Shown: one piece after another, positions 34,701 through 43,576 of the stretch | Position numbering within the stretch: position 1 is the first letter of the stretch | Layout: each line of letters starts with the position of its first letter | Source: Malachius bipustulatus | Lineage: Eukaryota; Arthropoda; Insecta; Coleoptera; Melyridae | Length of the DNA: 64,000 nucleotides | Direction of reading: 5' to 3' | Assembly (NCBI GenBank): GCA_910589415.1 | Contig: OU342635.1 | Coordinates: 11,594,001-11,658,000 of the forward strand | The notes under the pieces: generated by a model | The model's database searches: none | Seen by the model: only the letters and a program-made list of their open reading frames with translations | Told to the model about the DNA's origin: nothing | Translations under genes and position numbers: made by a program

Positions 34701-37700
34701 AAAGTCGCAATTGATTATTTAAGTTAGGCGGTTTGGGGACCGTCGCCAACATTCTTTCCAGGCTCGGGCTAATGGTCGGCAACAGCTTAATCGGCTGGTA
34801 TCCCAAAATATTGGACATCGGCTTCGGGGGCGAGGTCGGTTTGCCAGGATGTACCGCTTCGGTAGTGGATGGTTGTGTCGTGGGTCGGAGGGCAGTGGTT
34901 AACAGTTCCTCCGTACACGACCAAGGAGGTTCAGTCTTAACTTCTGCGGCGAGGATGGGTGGTCGGTCGATCGGATACTCGGCCATCATCTGCCGAAAGT
35001 GAGTTACCTCGCCACATGGAGTGATGTCGGATCCGGTCGGCCGATATCCCAAACTAGGCGACATTGGCTTCGAAGGTGGCATCGGTTCGTCAGGATACAT
35101 TGCTTCGGTCGCGACTGGCGGAGGCGGAGTCTCATTGTCTATCGGTAGTCCTGCCCGTGGGTCGGCGGGGATGCGGATGCGCATTACGCGTCCTGACTCG
35201 GTTTGCACTGTCAGGCGAAACCGCCGGTCAGTTCTTGCTCCGGCCGGTCGCAAAAGTCGCAATTGATCATTTAAGTTAGGCGGTTTGGGGACCGTCGCCG
35301 ACATTCTTTCCAGGCTCGGGCTGATGATCGGCCATAGCTTAATCAGCTGGTGCTGGTATCTCAAAATATTGGACATCGGCTTCGGGGGTGAGGTCGGTTT
35401 GCCAGGATGTACTGCTTCAATATTGGAGTGTTGAGTAGTAGATCGGGGGGCAGTGGTTAACGGTTCCTCCGCACACGACCACGGAGGTTCAGTCTTAATT
35501 TCTGCGGCGAGGATGGGTGGTCGGTCGATCGGATACTCGGCCATGATCTGCCGAAAGTGACTCACCTCGCCACATGGAGTGATGTCGGATCCGGTCGCTC
35601 GAAATCCCAAACTAGGGGACATTGGCTTCGACGGCGACGTCGATTCGCCAGGATGTATCGGCGGTTCTACCCGTGGGTCGGGAGGTATGCGGATACGCAT
35701 CATGCGCCCCGACTCGGTCTGCACTCTCATGCGAACCCACCGGTCGGTTCTTGCGCCTGTCGGTCGCAAAAGTCGCAATTGATCATTTAAGGTAGGCGGT
35801 TTGGGGACCGTCGCCAACATTCTTTCCAGGCTCAGGCTGATGGTCGGCCACAGCTTAATCGGCTGGTATCCCAAAATATTGGACACCGGCTTCGGGGGCG
35901 AGGTCGGTTTGCCAGGATGTACTGCTTCGATATTCGAGTGTTGCGTTGTAGATCGGGGGGCACTGGTTAACGGTTCCTCCGCACACGACCACGGAGGTTC
36001 AGTCGTAATTTCTGCGGCGATGGTGGGTGATCGGTCGATCGGATCTTCGGCCATCATCTGTCGCAAGTGACTCACCTCGCCACATAGAGTAATGTCGGAT
36101 CCGGTTGGTCGAAATCCCAAACTAGGGGACATTGGCTTCGAGGGCGGCGTCGATTCGCCGGGATGTATCGGCGGTTCTACCACTTCTACCCGTGGGTCGG
36201 GAGGTATGCGGATGCGTATCATGCGCCCCGACTCGGTCCGCACTCTCGTGCGAACGCACCGGTCGGTTCTTGCGCCAGTCGGTCGCAAAAGTCGCAATTG
36301 ATCCTTTAAGGTAGGCGGTTTAGGCACCGTCGCCAACATTCTTTCCAGGCTCGGGCTGATAGTCAACAGCTCGATGGTCGGGCGGTTTGTGGATGGTGGT
36401 GTCGTAGGTCGAGGGACAGCCGTTTTAGGTTGTTCCGCACACGAACACGGAGGTTTAGTCACAGTCACAATTTCTGCGGCGATGGTGGGTGGTCGATCGG
36501 TTGGATCCTCGGCCATCATCTGCCGAAAGTGACTCACCTCGTCACATAGAGTGATGTCGGATCCGGTCGGTCGAAATCCCAAACTAGTGGACATTGGCTT
36601 CGAAGGCGGCGTCGATTCGCCAGGATGTATCGGCGGTTCTACCACTTCTACCCGTGGGTCGGGAGGTATGCGGATGCGCATCATGCGCCCCGACTCGGTC
36701 CACACTCTCAGGCAAACCCGCCGGTCGGTTCTTGCGCCAGTCGGTCGCAAAAGTCGCAATTGATCATATAAGGTAGGCGGTTTGGGGACCGTCGCCAGCA
36801 TTCTTTCTAGGCTCGGGCTGATAGTTATTCGGTTTGTGGATGGTGGTGTTGTAGGTCGAGGGACAGCCGTTTTCGGTTCTCCTGCACACGACCACGGAGG
36901 TTTCACCTTAATTTCTGCAGCGAAGGAGAGTGGTAGTTCGGCCGGATCTAGGGCCATCATCTCGGCCGATACGGAGGTGACGGACTCAGCAGGGTCTCTA
37001 GCACGACCACACGTCGACTGCCGCACGGCTACAAAACGGTAAATACATTAAACAAACTAGTCGTAGTTATGAACGGTCGCAGAAGAGGACGGGATGATTT
37101 AGGGTGTTCACAGACCAACGCGGGACTGCGGGAGAGAAGGGATCCGAGCGCGGGATAATATTGTGTATAGGAAATGCAAAAATAGAAATGCGTGAATTTG
37201 TGTTCATGATTCAGACTCCTGATTGAGATCTTACAGGTGTTCACGGACCAACGCGAGACTACGAGAGCGATCTGCGAGCAGAACGCAATTGTGCAACGAA
37301 AAATTCACGAACAAAAACTCACGCGACGTTTCTCCAGAGGGGACCCGGGTTTTCAGCGCACTGTTTTCCCGAATACCGTTGCACGTCTTTATCGCATTAA
37401 GGCACTTTCGGACTATAAAAACATACAAAAAAAAGACAAGATATGGATGAAATTTATCTGAAGCTGGGAGAAAGAAACAAGTACAAGAAAGTGTCCCGTG
37501 CATGTGTTTTCATTTAGAGATTATTATAGTCGCATTTAAAAAATATACTTTTTAGAGCGGTTTTTATAACATCCTGAAGTTGAAGCAGTAACTGAACAAG
37601 GAGCGCTAGAGAATGTATTGAATAAAAAAGGGTGTTATGAAAGGAGCCCGAGTATTTCGATAAGGCAATAGGGTCTTGCACCGTCCTAGCTAGTGCATGA

Positions 37701-39966
37701 CTGAAGAATTTCTTTCTTGCACCGCCCAGTATTTATGTTCCCTTCAAAAAGATTGTCCTATTGATCGCCCAGCTCTAATTGCTGTCCAAACACCAACTGT
37801 CTCAGGAAAAAGTATCCCGATCTTTGAAACCATACTTCATATGTGCAAAAAGCCTTTCTGAAAACTTTTTCAAGTTTCGGTGAAAACATCGACAAAAATG
37901 TAACCTCTCAGGAATGTCTCGGGCGGGGCAGCAACGAGTGACGGCAACCACCGTCAAGGATTCTCACTCGATAAGGATGCAAGTGAGAATCTTTGATGAA
38001 TGAATTTTCTGAGCTAGGTGACGAACCGTTGTGTGAGGATCATTTTGGTTAATTTCCATATTTTGTTCAGTACGTCTTTTTGGCCTGTCTCTCGACAATT
38101 TGGCAATATATCGCTTAACAGTCTCTCTAAAATTCTGGAGAGCCACCGCAACACCGGGACATTCCTCTTGGAACTCAATTGGCAGTTTCCTGTAGAGTAC
38201 ACCCAAGTTCCATTAATTTTATTTCAATTGCGAAAATATCTTTCTCAACTATAAAAGTTTTTTGCTCTAACGTAAACGCCATTTTATGATTTTTATAAAT
38301 CGATGTAATTAATTTAAATATAAATAAATAATATACACTAATATACATATATCAATCATAATTACCATCTTGAAAATATTTTCATTGAATTGAATGTCTG
38401 GAAATTTTTTATTTTGAGGCTCTAGGCCCATTAGTTTCCGAGATATGGACGGTGGCCGACCTTAGCAGGACACCCGGATACAAAAAAATAATTGATTTGT
38501 TTTGGCTGTAGACAATATTATGAAATATTGAAAATTATATTGGGATTGCAGCCAATTACAAAGGTTTACTATTTTTTCTTTTTTATGAACGCTTACGAGC
38601 TTTTCTTTAGCTCGAAAAGAAAAGAAATGAAAAAAAAGAAGAGCTAAAGAAAAGCTCGAAAGCGTGTAATTGGCTGCAATCCCAACATAATTTTCAATAT
38701 TTGGTATACGAGATATTTGAGATATTTGAGATATTTGATACAAAATTGGGAAATTTCGATTTTAAAAACGCTCCTGTAGCTTTATCTTTCAAGATTGGTG
38801 AACGAAACTTTGAATCCTTGTAAAACTTTGGAATGACGTTAGATTTTCGAACAGGTGCCCTTTCAGAATTCCAGAAATTCGGTTTTTGTCATATCATTTC
38901 AGGTCGCAGTTTTCAATTCAGGGGGGTTGAAATTTTTGTGGTAAGATATCAATAAGCAGCGGTTTTTTTAGCCCCTGATTAACGGCTACCAAACCTTTCT
39001 TTTCTTTTCTACTCTAACAGGTAAATCGTGTTTGAAAAACTAGAGCAGCGGATCCCAATCGACGTGTTCTTAAAAGGATTCACTTCGCGTGACTCGTTCT
39101 ACTATCCATAACACCATTAAAAGGTTAAGCATATAAAAGAGCGGGTGTGGGTGGTGTAAGCTTATTAATTCGATTATACCTATGAGAAAAGCCTTTCTAA
39201 TCAATGCATTCCTTAACCTCGCACTAAACGGTCAAACCTTATAGTTTATATTTATGCATCGGAATTAAAAATAGCTCATCAAAATCAATTTTTTCTTTCT
39301 ATTGAAGAGATCTAAGAGCTCTTTAAATGAAAATGCTACTTGAGTTGATGTTGAATAAATTGTTTCTCTAAGTTGTGGTATCTCTCTTTTTAATAATTTT
39401 AAGTACCTATAACCTTTTTAAAAAAATAAAAGACTTTAACATTATTTAATCTTCGAGAACTGGAAAAAAAGCTAAGTGGATTCATGACTCACCTTCACAT
39501 CAAATGACTAATAAAGTCTTCGGTGAGTGAAGACAACGAAATTTTTTTAATTTGTATTCTACATTAATTTTGAATCACTCGCAATAACAATAACATTCAC
39601 AAAATCAAACTTACCAATAATATCCTTCTCTCCTAATTTTGATTTTAATTCTTCTATGGTGGGATGTCGAAATTGGTGCGTGTCCTCTGTAGTCAAATCC
39701 TGAAAAAGAAATAATTATAAAAATGTTTTCTAGAAAGGAACATCTATAAAATTAATAGGAAATTCGTAGCCATTATTATAGGGATTTCAGCAGACTTTGA
39801 TGCATATACCTAGTCGATCGCAACCGGTGTGGATTTGAATGTTCTAAGAAGTTCGAAAAAGGGGCGAGAAGTCGAACAAAGGAACCGGAAAATTTCAAAT
39901 CTGAATGCATACTTTTCAGCGGGTTACTCACCTGACGAACGTTTGTGTATCGAGCCCTCCTCACTC
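28758..39966 (-). CDS. FAM107-family protein, long 5' isoform
   Basis: The family is small, coiled-coil, actin/cytoskeleton-associated (vertebrate FAM107A/B). Common exons are 30925-30757, 29052-28887 and 28835-28758 (stop TAG). The hallmark block is GLIMPRKPPNPVKENTERQ plus SLHKELLFNQR, then a helical stretch (NQKTELQRVLARQKDHIAKK) and TPELEKVIADRAKRLQNNPEK. Upstream on the same strand, exon 39699-39615 encodes DLTTEDTHQFRHPTIEEL and KSKLGEKDII. It has a good acceptor (CTTTTTCAG) and a phase-1 donor matching the phase-1 acceptor of 30925. A 35-nt exon at 39966-39932 (VRRARYTNVRQ) would join it in phase 0 but is weakly supported. The first exon was not found and may lie beyond 41.9 kb. I do not give a symbol, since one insect gene corresponds to two vertebrate ones. 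Confidence 0.75.
29350..29625 (-). pseudogene. Non-LTR reverse transcriptase fragment
   Basis: On the minus strand, in the FAM107 intron, HGFLRGSNLLEYQDNI, then VDTIYIDFAKAFDRV, then (after a frame change) SDFLSNRKQAVKIKN and VTSGVPQGG can be read. These are consecutive RT motifs of Jockey/CR1-type elements (palm D in YIDFAKAFD, then GVPQG). The copy is short, frameshifted and truncated at both ends. Confidence 0.75.
30508..30728. repeat. Inverted repeat beside FAM107 exon
   Basis: The left arm AGTCTTTTTCTTTTGGTTTT and following bases pair with the right arm ending AAAACCAAAAGAAAAAGACT, about 50 bp per arm with a 110-bp interior. A 20-bp unit TTTTCCTATTTATGTACAG is tandemly duplicated at about 30545-30583 within the left arm. 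It lies 28 bp downstream (in transcript sense) of the exon at 30757. Confidence 0.7.
30926..32968. other. FAM107 intron, no further exon seen
   Basis: The interval holds a poly-C tract near 31132-31145, an ACACCCTGTACAT repeat end near 31571, and AT-rich sequence. No additional phase-compatible exon was recognised. Confidence 0.5.
32969..33044 (-). CDS. FAM107 alternative first coding exon (MAEPSRARD...)
   Basis: ATG at 33044 opens MAEPSRARDQEPISGELED and ends SLGCHG with a strong donor (GTATGT) in phase 1. That is the phase needed to join the common exon 30925-30757. The joined product (76 + 169 + 166 + 78 nt = 489 nt) is exactly 162 aa plus stop, about the normal size of FAM107 proteins. 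This is the best-supported short isoform. Its promoter would lie at about 33.05-33.2 kb, where I see no clear TATA box. Confidence 0.75.
33763..36960 (-). CDS. Same block read as a stand-alone ORF (alternative model)
   Basis: If transcribed independently, the block can be read from the double Met at 36960 (MMALDPAELPLSF) to TGA at 33763-33765 as 1065 aa with no intron. The extra C-terminus beyond the 33888 donor is KFSTRNKVYGFYCSANCRL plus a short Cys/Gln-rich end. AATAAA on the minus strand occurs at about 33290-33300. Two near-identical 33-bp repeats lie upstream (37104-37136 and 37237-37269). This model competes with the cassette-exon model above. RNA would decide. Confidence 0.45.
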   Translation of the reverse strand: MMALDPAELPLSFAAEIKVKPPWSCAGEPKTAVPRPTTPPSTNRITISPSLERMLATVPKPPTLYDQLRLLRPTGARTDRRVCLRVWTESGRMMRIRIPPDPRVEVVEPPIHPGESTPPSKPMSTSLGFRPTGSDITLCDEVSHFRQMMAEDPTDRPPTIAAEIVTVTKPPCSCAEQPKTAVPRPTTPPSTNRPTIELLTISPSLERMLATVPKPPTLKDQLRLLRPTGARTDRCVRTRVRTESGRMIRIRIPPDPRVEVVEPPIHPGESTPPSKPMSPSLGFRPTGSDITLCGEVSHLRQMMAEDPIDRSPTIAAEITTEPPWSCAEEPLTSAPRSTTQHSNIEAVHPGKPTSPPKPVSNILGYQPIKLWPTISLSLERMLATVPKPPTLNDQLRLLRPTGARTDRWVRMRVQTESGRMMRIRIPPDPRVEPPIHPGESTSPSKPMSPSLGFRATGSDITPCGEVSHFRQIMAEYPIDRPPILAAEIKTEPPWSCAEEPLTTAPRSTTQHSNIEAVHPGKPTSPPKPMSNILRYQHQLIKLWPIISPSLERMSATVPKPPNLNDQLRLLRPAGARTDRRFRLTVQTESGRVMRIRIPADPRAGLPIDNETPPPPVATEAMYPDEPMPPSKPMSPSLGYRPTGSDITPCGEVTHFRQMMAEYPIDRPPILAAEVKTEPPWSCTEELLTTALRPTTQPSTTEAVHPGKPTSPPKPMSNILGYQPIKLLPTISPSLERMLATVPKPPNLNNQLRLLRPAGARTDRRFRLTVQTESGRVMRIRIPADPRVDNEPIDNETPPVATEAIYPDEPMPPSEPMSSSLGYRQSGCDITPCGEVSHFWQMMDEYPIYRPSIFAAGIKTEPPWSCAEEPLTTTPQPTTQPSTTEAVHPDEPAPLSEQFSSSLGYRPTGPDITPDSILCWRCGEMGHFHSDCTVRWRLFCSRCKRTGVVSHDCACLDEEQIVKRGRYEGDYSCEPAPRQHVGLMQAPVTTADKSIQCELLSAPSIWHEGSARMRVRTSRFGDIRTGKFSTRNKVYGFYCSANCRLCLEQFFSLEGRTQALPQQRNS
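33888..37028 (-). CDS. Giant repeat exon with zinc knuckles, phase 1-1, in FAM107 intron
   Basis: A 3141-bp open block (1047 codons exactly) lies on the same strand as FAM107. It is bounded by an acceptor (TTTTGTAG, 37036-37029) and a strong donor (GTAAGT, 33887-33882), phase 1 on both sides. It could therefore splice from exon 39615 and into exon 30925 without a frameshift. It encodes five full and one partial tandem units (starts near 36921, 36480, 36018, 35508, 34950 and 34401; 147-186 residues each). The core is SPSLERMLATVPKPP, then DQLRLLRPTGARTDRR and TESGRMMRIRIPPDPR. The last unit runs into CWRCGEMGHFHSDC (CX2CX4HX4C, 34209-34168) and a second Cys-rich motif CSRCKRTGVVSHDC, the paired arrangement seen in insect Gag-type proteins. 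If unspliced, the frame continues to TGA at 33763. The first in-frame ATG is 36960. Function is unknown. Confidence 0.7.
34099..34209 (-). other. Two zinc knuckles, Gag-like
   Basis: Knuckle 1 is CWRCGEMGHFHSDC with canonical CX2CX4HX4C spacing. Seven residues later comes CSRCKRTGVVSHDCAC, a CX2C...HXC variant. The pair, with aromatic and Arg residues between (TVRWRLF), matches the nucleic-acid-binding region common in insect retroelement Gag proteins and their host-derived descendants. Confidence 0.85.
34402..36921 (-). repeat. Coding tandem repeat, five units of 441-558 bp
   Basis: Unit boundaries set at the codons for AAEI give lengths of 441, 462, 510, 558 and 549 bp, followed by a truncated sixth. 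The same DNA phrases, such as GTGATGTCGGATCCGGTCGG and TCGCAAAAGTCGCAATTGAT, recur once per unit. Length differences come from extra Pro-rich segments (TEAVHPGKPTSPPKPMSN, NETPPPPVATEAMYPDEP) in the 3' units. All unit junctions stay in frame, so the expansion was coding-compatible. Confidence 0.92.
37104..37269. repeat. Direct repeat pair upstream of giant exon
   Basis: GTGTTCACAGACCAACGCGG at 37104 and GTGTTCACGGACCAACGCGA at 37237 continue as similar sequence for about 33 bp, 133 bp apart. They are GC-rich against an AT-rich background and sit just 5' (in transcript sense) of the repeat exon. They may be LTR-type relics or regulatory duplications. Confidence 0.6.
37960..38282 (-). pseudogene. 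HTH (DUF4817-like) transposon protein remnant
   Basis: From ATG at 38282 the minus strand reads MAFTLEQKTFIVEKDIF, then a frame change leads into KLPIEFQEECPGVAVALQ, FRETVKRYIAKLSRDRPKRR and HTTVRHLAQKI. This resembles the N-terminal helix-turn-helix region (DUF4817 type) found in many insect transposon-derived proteins. It is frameshifted and has no downstream catalytic domain. Confidence 0.55.
38527..38703. repeat. Short foldback, 38.5-38.7 kb
   Basis: AATTATATTGGGATTGCAGC near the left end pairs with GCTGCAATCCCAACATAATT near the right end. An inner hairpin AGCTTTTCTTTAGCTCG / GAGCTAAAGAAAAGCTCG also forms. The arm phrase GGGATTGCAGCCAATTA recalls GGGATTGCAGTCAATTAA in the 20577 foldback, suggesting one family. 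Confidence 0.65.
38704..38960. repeat. Dispersed repeat shared with 26.3 and 49.7 kb
   Basis: The phrases AAACGCTCCTGTAGCTTTAT, TCTTTCAAGATTGGTGAACG and a block ending GTTTTCAATTCAGGGGG relate to 26280-26560 (same phrases in inverse orientation). Phrases such as CATTTTGAAACG and CAGTTCCATAGGTTGAAAAC tie 49.68-49.8 kb to 26.28-26.38 kb. These are non-coding old MITE copies. Confidence 0.55.
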
Positions 39967-40020
39967 CTGCACATGAAATTTCTCCGGCAATTCAAACGAA
40001 TGCAAAGTTCGTCGGAAGAG

Positions 40021-40544
40021 TGACCGGCTTGACATACGCATATTTTTGCAAATTGTTTAAATCCACACTGCATGTCTTCATTTCATTTGACAAGAGATTT
40101 GACATAAATTTTCATTCATTGAATTTCGATATCTCATCAACATTGCTTTGTAAAAGAACAATCTGTAGAATCTTTTGTGTAGAAAAAACTGCCAGTTAAA
40201 AGTGCGTTTTTAAGATATCAATTAACCCTTTGTTGTAGATATTAGGGGCAAAAAAGTCCCCCACAACCCTAAAAATCAACACCATTGGAATAAAAAAAGT
40301 CATTTAGCAATAAAATAGTTGCTAATATCAATGATAAGATTTGTACAAAAGCTGAATTCTGTATCTTATACGGTTCCCAAGATATCTTAAAAAAAATGAA
40401 AAATAATCTTTTTTTTTACATCTCAAAAAGGGTGCATTTCGAGACACAACGTTAGGCAATAGGAAATTTTTTGTTTATTTTTTACCAAAGAATCAGCCCT
40501 TAAAGTTTTTAGATGTTATTTAGATACACTTGTATATAATTATT
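40021..40544. other. Spacer upstream of the last FAM107 exon found
   Basis: AT-rich sequence with no ORF or exon that I can support. Any FAM107 5' exon further upstream was not recognised. Confidence 0.4.
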
Positions 40545-41000
40545 ATACAGGGTGTGTCAGCTCATACGAAGCGGTCTTTGTGGGCCAAACGATTTGAAAT
40601 TTTACAAATTCAAGTACAGGATCACAATGACCACAATTTAAAATTATTTCGGAATATACAGAGTATCCCATATGAGAGTGGTATATCAAAGTTATGTTTT
40701 TTTTTTAATGGAATTCTCCTGTGTTATTGCATTTTTAGATTGTGTGAGAAGAAAAAATAAGATTGGCTTTTACAGTATTACTCGGGAAATCTAAAAATGC
40801 AATAACACAGGAGAATTCCATTAAAAAAAAAACATAACTTTGATATACCACTCTCATATGGGACACTCTGTATATTCCAAAATAATTTTAAATTATGGTC
40901 ATTGTGATCCTGTACTTGAATTTGAAGTTTTTTTTTTTTAATCCACTGTTTGGCCCACAGAGACAGCTTCGAATGAGCTGGGCAGCTGGGCTGTATACAG
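40545..41000. mobile_element. Foldback version of the 6.6/15.3-kb repeat
   Basis: The left half begins ACAGGGTGTGTCAGCTCATACG and runs through TTCAAGTACAGGATCACAAT and AATGGAATTCTCCTGTG. The right half is its inverted copy, ending in GCTTCGAATGAGCTGG. The centre lies near 40765. Linear one-arm relatives are at 6605-6900 and 15238-15510, so this copy arose by inverted duplication or the others lost an arm. Confidence 0.85.
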
Positions 41001-42870
41001 GTGTCCGTTTTTCCATGGGATACCATGGGTATCTCCTAAACGTTAAGAGATACAGGTTCCGTTAAATTAGAGAAAAGCTGCTCTATTTTGTGGCCATCTC
41101 GAATCCGTCGAGATATTTAAGATATCTGGGACCTGAAATATTCTGAAAAAAACGGAAAAATCGTGATTTCTTATTTTCGTCATATCTCTCTTATTATTAG
41201 AAATTAATAAATAATTTTCTGTAGGCTTACATAAGCAGTTAAGAGCTGACATTTCAGATGACAAAATCTGACATTTCAAAAATTTAAAAAGCCGACTAGA
41301 TTCCAGAGTTTTCATAGTCAACTTTTGTTTTTCTTATGGCCGCTATATTGGATTTTCATGTTATTCTGTATTAAAAAAATTACAGAAACCAAAAATCTTT
41401 CACATTAAAAAAAATCTTCAAAGTTGTCTTCTTCTTTTTTTCGAAAAAAAGCCTACTACTAAAAAAATACCTACTTAGAAGAAATTAAAAAGGTAAAGCT
41501 TAAGAGGAAATTTCATTTCAAAAAAGGTCAAACAAGAAGAAAGAGCCGATTTAAAATATTAGGGCGAATAAAAAAAATAGTTTGTGATTGTTAGAATGAA
41601 GAAAAATGAACAAAAAATAAATAAAAACAAATTAATAAATGTATGGATAGCAACGAAATTTGGTGAGAGCAACCTGGAGGTGGAAGCTAGCTGACGTCAT
41701 CCAAGATTGGACCACGTAAAAATTATAATGTCTTTAAAAACAAGAAAAAAATAAGAAGTTCTCTACGACATGAGTAAATTATGTAAGAATAATGTCAAAG
41801 AGACAAATATCTAAAAAAATAAACTCAGAAGTAACTCTACTACATCCCCTACAATGCGGAGAGACTCTAATTTTTGCAAGAGTTACACGACTTACTTGAT
41901 ATGAAGATACGTTTGCTTCGGCCCAACTTCACAGCAAAATATGAAAAACTTGATAATCTGCACTACTTTAGATTACGATCACAATCACGAACTACAATAA
42001 GCACGCGGTCACAGCGCAGATAACGACGCCCGCACGGACGATGATCATCAATTAACTGAAACTGAAGCGGGCAGCGGCAACTGATTGAATTTGCTCCAAC
42101 TAAATACCACTTACACTCACAAACACACTCCACACATGAAATAATAATTGAATACGTACTCCAGCGTCAGCGTATTAGAATACAAGTAAATAATACAAAC
42201 TGTCAAGTGGTTAGTATATACAGGGCCAGTTTAATTAAAAAATTACTGGAATTTCATAAAAAAATTGTTGAAATTTTGCTTGGTCGTAAGTTGAAACTCA
42301 TTTGTTTATACATACCTAGATATAGTTTTCTAAATTTTGGATCTGGTCTAGAGCATCAGAATTCTGGTTCTTTAAAAAGTTTTGCGCGATTCCAAGCTTT
42401 GCTTCAATGTTAATCCTGCATTTGCTCTAAGTTAACGCTCAGTTTTAACGATCTATCAGTCAAACTGATATTCCAAATGACAAGTTAAAACAGATTATTC
42501 GAACATTTTCGGATATGACCCTCTAATAACTTTCACAGAAGTTAGTTGGGAATACGAATACGTAAAAATGAAATTTGAAACGTGCTTTAATTTGAACACT
42601 GATACACATTTTATAATATTAAAGCAAATCAATTATTTGAATCGCGGCGATTTTCTATTTGGTATTGATTTTGAGAGGAATTTCAAGGGCTCCATCCAGA
42701 GCCCTATCTTTTTGAGGCACCTTCTAAACAAACTTTAAAACAGAATTATTGAATTCAAAAATTTCACTTGTAACGTCTTATACATATAACTTGTCCCTGT
42801 ACATTTTTCGCTGAAGAGGGCCAAAATAAATTTGAAACATGAGATCCGCGACCCATATGACATACATTAA
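41001..42870. other. Non-coding, possible FAM107 5' UTR region
   Basis: The sequence is AT-rich apart from a GC-richer island at about 41985-42080 (GCGGGCGTCGTTATCTGCGC on the minus strand). On the minus strand a donor-like CAAGTAAGTCG follows at about 41898. This could be an untranslated first exon and promoter of FAM107, but nothing proves it. Confidence 0.25.
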
Positions 42871-43576
42871 TATACAGGGTGTTTACTGTAAGGTTGACCA
42901 AACTTCACAGGCTGATTCTTCAGACTAAAATACACAAAAATATTTCCCATTAACGGAAATGCACCGTTTTTGAGATACAGCAAGGGTGTCGAAGAAATAT
43001 TCTTTTTCCAGTTTTTTGACGATATCTCGGGAACCGTATGAGATACAATCTTCAGCTCTTATACACATTATGTGCTCACTGATCCCCTTATGTTTGCCTT
43101 AAAATAAAGGTTTTGAAAAAATTCAGTGACGTAGATTTAGGGTATTTTGAGGGTTTGGACCCCCTAATTTCTACGCCACTGGAATAAATGCGATTTTAAG
43201 CAGCGCCTTTGAACCGTTTATGTTTTCTACACCAATAAGGTACTCCTGGGTAACGGCTCTAAAGTCAACCGTTTCCGAGAAAAATGTAATTTTATGAGAG
43301 AAAACATTAATTATAGGAATAAGTTTTCATTTACTTTCATTTTTCCAAAATGCTGTTGAAAATCGTTAAAAAAGTGACGTTTTCTCTCATTAAATGCCAT
43401 TTTTCTCAGAAACGGTTCACTTGGTTAACTAAGCCGTTAACCAGAGTACCTTTTCGGTGTAGAAAACATGGACGGTTCAAAGGCGCTGCTTAAAATCGCA
43501 TTTATTCCAGTGGCGTAGAAATCCTCAAAACACCCTAAATCTACGCCACTAATTTTTTTTAAAACCTTTATTTTAA
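42871..43576. mobile_element. TACAGGGTGTTTACT element with inner foldback
   Basis: ACAGGGTGTTTACTGTAAGG marks the left end. At 43099-43576 two arms of about 200 bp pair: AGCAGCGCCTTTGAACCG and CGGTTCAAAGGCGCTGCT lie symmetrically, with ATTCCAGTGGCGTAGAAAT outside them. No matching outer right end was found, so the copy may be truncated. A relative begins at 44597. Confidence 0.75.

Noticed and set aside
33763..37028. An intact retrovirus or LTR element carrying the zinc-knuckle ORF
   Set aside because: No protease, reverse transcriptase, integrase or paired LTRs were found within several kb on either side. Only the Gag-like knuckles and one short direct repeat are present.
34080..37042. Many plus-strand ORFs of 60-89 codons across the tandem repeat
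   Set aside because: They repeat with the array period and are antisense shadows of the long minus-strand frame. Their residues are those expected from the complementary strand of a Pro/Arg-rich coding repeat.
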